From Rickettsiales bacterium (GTDB lineage Bacteria > Pseudomonadota > Alphaproteobacteria > Methylaequorales > Methylaequoraceae), in contig PALK01000017.1 of the NCBI GenBank assembly GCA_002710765.1, positions 29,679 to 40,606 on the forward strand: DNA of 10,928 bases, read 5' to 3'. Made by a program: the position numbers and the translations under genes. Numbering within the stretch: the stretch's first letter is position 1; every line of letters begins with the position of its first letter. The notes below the pieces were generated by a model. That model was not told where the DNA came from and searched no databases. It saw only the letters and a program-made list of their open reading frames with translations. Below are positions 6,574-10,928 of this stretch, piece by piece.

Positions 6574-7863
6574 ATTTAACGCTGCTTCCATGCCGGGGTG
6601 GAGATTAGGAACTTGTTTCCATGCATCTAAAGTTGCCCAACGCCAATCATCCCATTCCCATTTGAACTCATTAATTTCGGGTTCAAACTCGGTGTCTACA
6701 TAAAACAAATAAGTGCGGTGAGAACCATCATCCCAAATAATTCTATGATTCCATCTTTTAATAGTGGCTACAGGTAAACCACTTTCTTCATGGATTTCAC
6801 GAACCACTGCGTCATACGGTGTTTCGCCTGCGTCCAAAAATCCAGAAATACCTGACCAAGTGTTAGGAGATAAAACTAATTGTGATCTTAATTGTAGACC
6901 AATGCGTCCTGCAGGAGAATAAAAGATACCTGTAGTAGAACGATACTTATCATCCCACTCTACATCAATCCATTCTTCCTGTTGTAAACGAGGTGGTTTA
7001 GTGGTGGTCCACTCTATGTCGTCCCATCGCTCGGCACCAAACAAATCTCTCAGTCTATATCTCTCATTAAAATTATAAAAAGCAAAATTAATGGAGATAG
7101 GGAACTCATCTCTGCGATTGTCTAAATTATCGGGAGAACCCACTTTCCAACCATATCTTTTATCAAACATCTCTTGGTTCATGGCTTCGCTATTAAACAA
7201 ACCATAGCCATGACGTTCTGTAAAATATTTACCAGACTCAATAGCCTTGCGATAAGAGGTCGGGTAGGCTACTACTTCTTCATGACATTGTTCTAATGCT
7301 TGTTGGCTAAAACCGGGAAATCCTCGTCTGCGAGCCACCATAGGATCGAACCACACAGGTTCACCATGTATATTATAACCGATATTACGAGGGTCAATTA
7401 AATCCCGAACCCACCAACCAGAGTCGTATAGATAGGTTACCATGGCCTCATAAATAGATTGTTCTTCCAATTGGTTGCCTTTATCTTTAAGATTACGACC
7501 ACAAAATTGATTTTGGGCTATGCAGGGCAACCGTTCCATATTGACGATTCCATATTCAGTGCCTGCAGGGAAGGTAGTTCTTACTCGTCTCCGAGCCTCA
7601 GAATCGGTAGTAGTATAACTAAGTATATTTAAAATGTTGGTGTTCATGATGCCACGAAACGTTTGAAAGACAAAAGGAAGACCCGGGGTCCGGATTCCTT
7701 GGTCTTGGTGATTCATAATTTGAATAAACATATTATATTGTTGTAGATTGCAGGGATTACTAAGATTCATAATCTTAACGACGCTACCATCTGGACCATT
7801 GATTTCAGTTTCATCTTCATAAACAAAGCCATAATCGCCATAGCCAACAAGGTTACCGAACAC
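6553..7863 (-). CDS. Kinase-like domain fused to a C-terminal Nudix hydrolase
   Basis: About 436 residues from GTG 7863 (438 from the overlapping GTG 7869; numbering below uses 7869). The N-terminal half has protein-kinase-fold marks: Gly-rich loop VGYGDYGFVY at 8-17, VVKIM with Lys32, hinge-like YGIVNMERLP at 106-115, catalytic-loop VRDLIDPRNIG at 154-164 (Asp156, Asn162), and WFDP with Asp175 in the place of DFG. No clear helix-C Glu is visible. The C-terminal part (about 310-430) is a Nudix domain with a perfect box, GFLDAGETP then REIHEESGL (Gly343, Glu349, Arg357, Glu358, Glu361, Glu362), so it should hydrolyse a nucleoside-diphosphate-linked substrate, such as a modified nucleotide, ADP-ribose derivative or cap. 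The two parts are split by LFGAER at 276-281, a motif also found in the upstream giant protein. SD GGAGGA is 6 nt from GTG 7863. It is translationally coupled to the upstream gene. Confidence 0.8.
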   Translation of the reverse strand: MFGNLVGYGDYGFVYEDETEINGPDGSVVKIMNLSNPCNLQQYNMFIQIMNHQDQGIRTPGLPFVFQTFRGIMNTNILNILSYTTTDSEARRRVRTTFPAGTEYGIVNMERLPCIAQNQFCGRNLKDKGNQLEEQSIYEAMVTYLYDSGWWVRDLIDPRNIGYNIHGEPVWFDPMVARRRGFPGFSQQALEQCHEEVVAYPTSYRKAIESGKYFTERHGYGLFNSEAMNQEMFDKRYGWKVGSPDNLDNRRDEFPISINFAFYNFNERYRLRDLFGAERWDDIEWTTTKPPRLQQEEWIDVEWDDKYRSTTGIFYSPAGRIGLQLRSQLVLSPNTWSGISGFLDAGETPYDAVVREIHEESGLPVATIKRWNHRIIWDDGSHRTYLFYVDTEFEPEINEFKWEWDDWRWATLDAWKQVPNLHPGMEAALNLTQQTQ

Positions 7864-7865
7864 GG

Positions 7866-10800
7866 TCACTCCTCCTTGGCAACTATAGTTATTTGGTCTA
7901 ACGCCTTTTTCGTCCGTGCTAATTGATTAATTAGTTTACTGGCTTGACGACGATTAAGATCTGGATGTGGGTCACCACCTAATCGCTTAATATAATTACG
8001 TTGTTTCTCAGTAGCCAAGTCATACCATGCATTGAACTCACGAGTTTCTGCTTCCATGGACTGATTCTTGTTACGAGATATTAACCATTTGTTATCTTGC
8101 CAATGCACTAAAGTATATTTACCTTGATACTTGCCATCATTAACATAAAACACCCATTTTTTAGGACTGTAAGAAACAGTTTGGAAGGTAGATTTATTAT
8201 CTAATGATACTTTACCAGCACCATAACTGCCTTCGGGAATGTCTCCATCAAAATCTAACCATGACATATTATGGTCAGAAGTGGCAATAGCCAAATGACG
8301 TTTATCTGTCGGCATTCCTTTAGGAATACTCCACGATTTCAAAACACCATCTCGTTCTAACCTCAGATCATAATGCAATCCTGCTCGGTGGGCATCATGT
8401 CGTTGCACTCCAAATACTTTACTATCTTTAGATTCGGCACCGAATAAACTACCTAATCCTTCAAACACGAATGGTTTTTCATAGTTGTAATGGGCCAGAT
8501 TAATAGCCATAGGGGTTTCCAGTGAAATCATACCCTCAGCAACCTGATCAATACCATCAAAGTATCCGTTTTCCTGTTCTCTTTTATTAAAAACTTCTTC
8601 TATCAAACCTTCAGATTTCTTTTCGTCCATCTTTTTCTGAAGTTCTCTAAGTTTTTCCATTTCTGGACCTCGGCCAAACATAATATCAGGGATATTAGAT
8701 TTAGTAGTCATGATTAACATCTGATAATCTCTCCAAGTGCGGTTAGAGTTTTCCCAAGCGGCTATGGCCTCTGGACCTGCCATCATACCAGCCAATGCTT
8801 CTGCAGTTCCACATTCCGAACAGATTTCGGTTTCGTTATCATAACGGGCTAATGCGCCGGGGTAAGCACCCGGGGTTTGGTTGTTGGGAATATAACTATA
8901 ACAGATTGGACAGATGGGTCCAAGTTCTGATTCTGCACCTAACGCTGTAGGTCCGAAACTATATTTTAAGGAATCGGTAGTATAATCTCCAGTGATTGCC
9001 GAAGAAGTCATCAACTCTTGGGTAGTATATTCATTTAACATTTGTGTAGGTTGGTAAGGTGCCTCAAACTCAGCACGGTAATCGGCCACTACATTCTGAA
9101 TATCTTTACTATATGAGGCTCTTTGCTTGCCAGCCTTGGTTGCAGCACGTTTCTGACGAGTAGCCTTGGCATACAATCCCTTTTTCTTGAGTGCTTTGAC
9201 AGCACCAGCAGGGAAATAAGGTTCACCAGTTACTGAGGATTTTTTACCCGAGGCTGTGCCCCACTTTTGTTTACTCCAATTGCTGAGATCTTGTTGCTTG
9301 GAAGTTTTCTTACCTTTGTAGGCTCGCAATCCTCTACGCTCACAAGCAGCCTCATACTTTTGTTTCAATAATTGTGATTTACGAGCAGACCATTGTCCTG
9401 CTTTCGTGCCATGAGTAGCCTTGGCTTTGATTTGTTTCTTAAGTTTACGACGAATCTTGGCTTGTTCCTTGCCATAGGTAGCCTCATAATTATCTTCGGC
9501 ATCAAAGGAAGCACGGCGACCAAATATATCTAACCACTTCTGTTCCATAAGTCTAACACAATCATTACATAACCACCATGCACCATATTCAGGGTCATCT
9601 GAATCTCGGGTGACTCCATAATCTTTCAAACCAGCATAACCACGTTGGTCTTTTTCAGCACCTGAACGCAAACACTGATAACATTTAACACCCATATTGA
9701 GTTTACCTGTATCATCACGATGGTAGTCAATAGATTTATCTTCTGCACTCAAAGATTCTTGATTGGCCATTTGGAGGGCTAAACAATCAATACCTCTTGC
9801 CAGCAGTTGGGCATCCGTGAGGTTTTTCAGTTCGGGATAAGTTCGTAAATCATTGAGATAATCCATATAGTCCAACCTATCTTCAGCACCTAAATTAATA
9901 GGCAAACAATCATAACAATAAGTTCCTGCCTGAATGGTAGTCAAACCTTCTTGGGTCTGACATTCACAACACTCTCTTTTATCTTCAGCCTTTTTAGTAG
10001 TTTTCTTTTTAGATTTAGAGAAGCCTTGTCTTTGGGCTGGGTCTTTGTAGGGTCTACCCAAGGCTGTAAATATATCTGCTTCGGTAGCACCTGCTAAGTA
10101 TTGGTCGGTATTACGATCAAACAATCCATACTCACTTAACTTAAGTCCCTTGCGTTTCGCCATCCATCTATATTTAATGTTAAAATCAGCAGGTCCTGTG
10201 AAATACAAGATGGTAGCACCCCAAGCCGCCGGGGTGGTGACCTTAAAGTCTACTTTTTCGCCATCTATAATTACTTGGGCTTTATTTTCGCCTACCCAAT
10301 TAACTCCTTCGTTGGCTGGTAACATATTAGGAAGAGTGTATCCCTCTTTAGGAATAATAACGAAATCAATGTCTCCAATCATCTGTGCACCACGACGGTA
10401 AGACCCACAAGCCATCATTTTATCTACCATGGGACGAAGGTGGTTTTCTACTTTGGTAACAATTTTATCTGCTTTGGCACGAGGAAACTTAACTTTAGTC
10501 TGTTTCGGGGCAGGAGCCTCAAACTCTTCTTGGAATCCAGAATCAAAACCTTTCGGTTGCAGACAGTTATCCCGTGCCATACGCACGGCATCAGGGTCAT
10601 TACCTGTAAACTCACCATATTTATGTCGCACTAATAAATCTTTACTGTAATACGGATCGGCTAATCGTGGACCATAGATACCAATCTCGTAAACAACTTT
10701 TCTTCCTAAAATTAAGCCACACATTTGTGCTAAAGCCAAATTAAAATTATTTTGACGTGATAAAATCTCTTCCTTGCCATTAGGCATTCGTAAATAAACT

Positions 10801-10928
10801 TCGTATGTAGAATCACGATGATACATAGATTCAGCATTGAGACCATAATTAAACTTGGCTTGGTCTTCTAAAAAGTTCCCAGTCACAGCATTAGAATACA
10901 TTAAATCTCTAACAGACCAGTCTGTCAG
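7866..10928 (-). CDS. Multidomain DNA-end-repair polyprotein: PolX + zinc ribbons + phosphoesterase (5' end cut)
   Basis: At least 1,011 residues; the frame is still open at the right edge (LTDWSVRDL precedes Met 10901), so the true start may lie outside. Numbering is from that Met. Residues 131-291 are a family-X DNA polymerase palm and thumb: GSYRRG 166-171, GDID 176-179 and VDF 217-219 supply the three catalytic Asp, then YFTGPADFN and SEYGLF 256-261; the usual N-terminal lyase/HhH part is absent. Three paired-CxxC segments (311-332, 407-448, 664-697) look like zinc ribbons. Residues 498-605 (GQWSARKSQ, then NWSKQKWGT) match a basic domain common in phage and giant-virus proteins (DUF5872-like, from memory). 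Residues 826-945 are a LigD-type 3'-phosphoesterase with His835, His843, Asp845, Arg847, His877 and IPEGSYGAG. The end (963-995) is a small ATEKQ..YI..LGGDP helical domain. [FL]xAE motifs separate the modules. It probably repairs or trims DNA ends. Confidence 0.85.
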   Translation of the reverse strand: MTDWSVRDLMYSNAVTGNFLEDQAKFNYGLNAESMYHRDSTYEVYLRMPNGKEEILSRQNNFNLALAQMCGLILGRKVVYEIGIYGPRLADPYYSKDLLVRHKYGEFTGNDPDAVRMARDNCLQPKGFDSGFQEEFEAPAPKQTKVKFPRAKADKIVTKVENHLRPMVDKMMACGSYRRGAQMIGDIDFVIIPKEGYTLPNMLPANEGVNWVGENKAQVIIDGEKVDFKVTTPAAWGATILYFTGPADFNIKYRWMAKRKGLKLSEYGLFDRNTDQYLAGATEADIFTALGRPYKDPAQRQGFSKSKKKTTKKAEDKRECCECQTQEGLTTIQAGTYCYDCLPINLGAEDRLDYMDYLNDLRTYPELKNLTDAQLLARGIDCLALQMANQESLSAEDKSIDYHRDDTGKLNMGVKCYQCLRSGAEKDQRGYAGLKDYGVTRDSDDPEYGAWWLCNDCVRLMEQKWLDIFGRRASFDAEDNYEATYGKEQAKIRRKLKKQIKAKATHGTKAGQWSARKSQLLKQKYEAACERRGLRAYKGKKTSKQQDLSNWSKQKWGTASGKKSSVTGEPYFPAGAVKALKKKGLYAKATRQKRAATKAGKQRASYSKDIQNVVADYRAEFEAPYQPTQMLNEYTTQELMTSSAITGDYTTDSLKYSFGPTALGAESELGPICPICYSYIPNNQTPGAYPGALARYDNETEICSECGTAEALAGMMAGPEAIAAWENSNRTWRDYQMLIMTTKSNIPDIMFGRGPEMEKLRELQKKMDEKKSEGLIEEVFNKREQENGYFDGIDQVAEGMISLETPMAINLAHYNYEKPFVFEGLGSLFGAESKDSKVFGVQRHDAHRAGLHYDLRLERDGVLKSWSIPKGMPTDKRHLAIATSDHNMSWLDFDGDIPEGSYGAGKVSLDNKSTFQTVSYSPKKWVFYVNDGKYQGKYTLVHWQDNKWLISRNKNQSMEAETREFNAWYDLATEKQRNYIKRLGGDPHPDLNRRQASKLINQLARTKKALDQITIVAKEE
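7870..7875 (-). promoter_or_regulatory. Shine-Dalgarno that decides the Nudix-fusion start
   Basis: GGAGGA (minus strand) abuts the GTG at 7869 with no spacer but lies an ideal 6 nt before the in-frame GTG at 7863, so the latter is the likelier start. Confidence 0.55.
8067..8426 (-). other. LigD-type 3'-phosphoesterase domain
   Basis: Residues 826-945 match the PE domain that removes 3'-phosphate and 3'-ribonucleotide ends in bacterial and archaeal end joining. Metal and phosphate ligands expected from Pseudomonas LigD are present: His835, His843, Asp845, Arg847, His877. The spacing between the first two His is 8 rather than the 6 I recall for LigD. It follows directly after an FGAES junction and ends just before MEAET. 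Confidence 0.85.
9087..9410 (-). other. Basic GQWSARKSQ / KQKWGT domain (DUF5872-like)
   Basis: Residues about 498-605 of the large protein: very Lys/Arg rich, with GQWSARKSQLL at 502-512, a Trp pair at NWSKQKWGT (541-549), PYFPAGA and a run of ALKKKGLYAKATRQKRA type. The same pattern recurs, as I remember it, in hypothetical proteins of tailed phages and giant viruses. Nucleic-acid binding is plausible from charge alone. Confidence 0.5.
10029..10511 (-). other. Family-X DNA polymerase domain
   Basis: Palm and thumb of a PolX enzyme within the large protein (residues 131-291). The nucleotidyl-transfer triad Asp177, Asp179 and Asp218 is present, with the thumb signature FTGPADFN...KGLKLSEYGLF. 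No helix-hairpin-helix or dRP-lyase domain is seen in front of it. It is preceded by an FEAP junction (127-130) and followed by a Lys-rich linker. Confidence 0.85.

Noticed and set aside
7864..7869. GTG at 7869 (GTGA overlap) as start of the kinase-Nudix gene
   Set aside because: Its SD would have no spacer; the GTG two codons later has ideal spacing. Not excluded, and only two residues differ.
9654..9989. Extra AE motifs KKAED (303-307) and SGAEK (413-417) as further junctions
   Set aside because: They lack Phe/Leu two residues before Ala-Glu, and SGAEK falls inside a paired-CxxC segment, so they were not counted.
10912..10925. Palindrome ACAGAC-CA-GTCTGT upstream of the Met at 10901 as an operator
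   Set aside because: The reading frame is open across it, so it is probably coding sequence.

Overview
This window is a gene-dense, AT-leaning stretch with almost no free intergenic space. The gene set looks viral rather than cellular: a Cas4/RecB-type nuclease, an XPD/DinG-type Fe-S helicase, a T4 gp1-like dNMP kinase, and several very unusual multidomain proteins. The best guess is a large dsDNA virus of an archaeon. Three genes (minus-strand start at 227, plus-strand start at 1492, minus-strand start at 3751) have a TATA-like element centred about 26-29 nt upstream of the ATG and no Shine-Dalgarno (SD), which is the arrangement of leaderless archaeal transcripts. Genes inside operons instead carry strong SDs (GGGGAGATT, GGGAGATGA, GGAGGA). 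No capsid, portal or terminase gene lies in the window, so the viral and archaeal assignment is an inference. A marine archaeal virus is possible but not shown.

Layout from left to right: a partial unrecognised minus-strand gene (1-227) diverges from a Cas4-like nuclease (270-1406, plus). An 85-nt gap rich in inverted repeats follows. Next comes a small cysteine-rich protein (1492-1863, plus), convergent with a two-gene minus-strand operon. That operon holds a PTC7-like PP2C phosphatase (2954-3751) and, ATGA-coupled to it, a tail-anchored Cys-rich surface-type protein with a poly-Asp stalk (1860-2957). A divergent promoter region (3752-3830) separates these from the plus-strand pair of helicase (3831-6047) and dNMP kinase (6070-6573). 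The right half is a second minus-strand operon. It holds a very large protein with a family-X DNA polymerase domain, three zinc-ribbon-like segments, a conserved phage domain and a LigD-type 3'-phosphoesterase domain (7866 to beyond 10928). This is followed by a kinase-like/Nudix fusion (6553-7863).

The plus strand holds nucleic-acid metabolism genes and the minus strand holds probable virion or host-interaction genes. The most interesting signal is a short motif, [F/L]-x-A-E, that recurs at domain junctions in the two largest minus-strand proteins, which suggests polyproteins cut by a maturation protease. If so, the DNA-end-repair modules (PolX, phosphoesterase), the Nudix domain and the kinase-like domain would be released as separate, perhaps virion-packaged, enzymes. 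A second theme is signalling: the same virus would encode both a kinase-like domain and a PP2C phosphatase.
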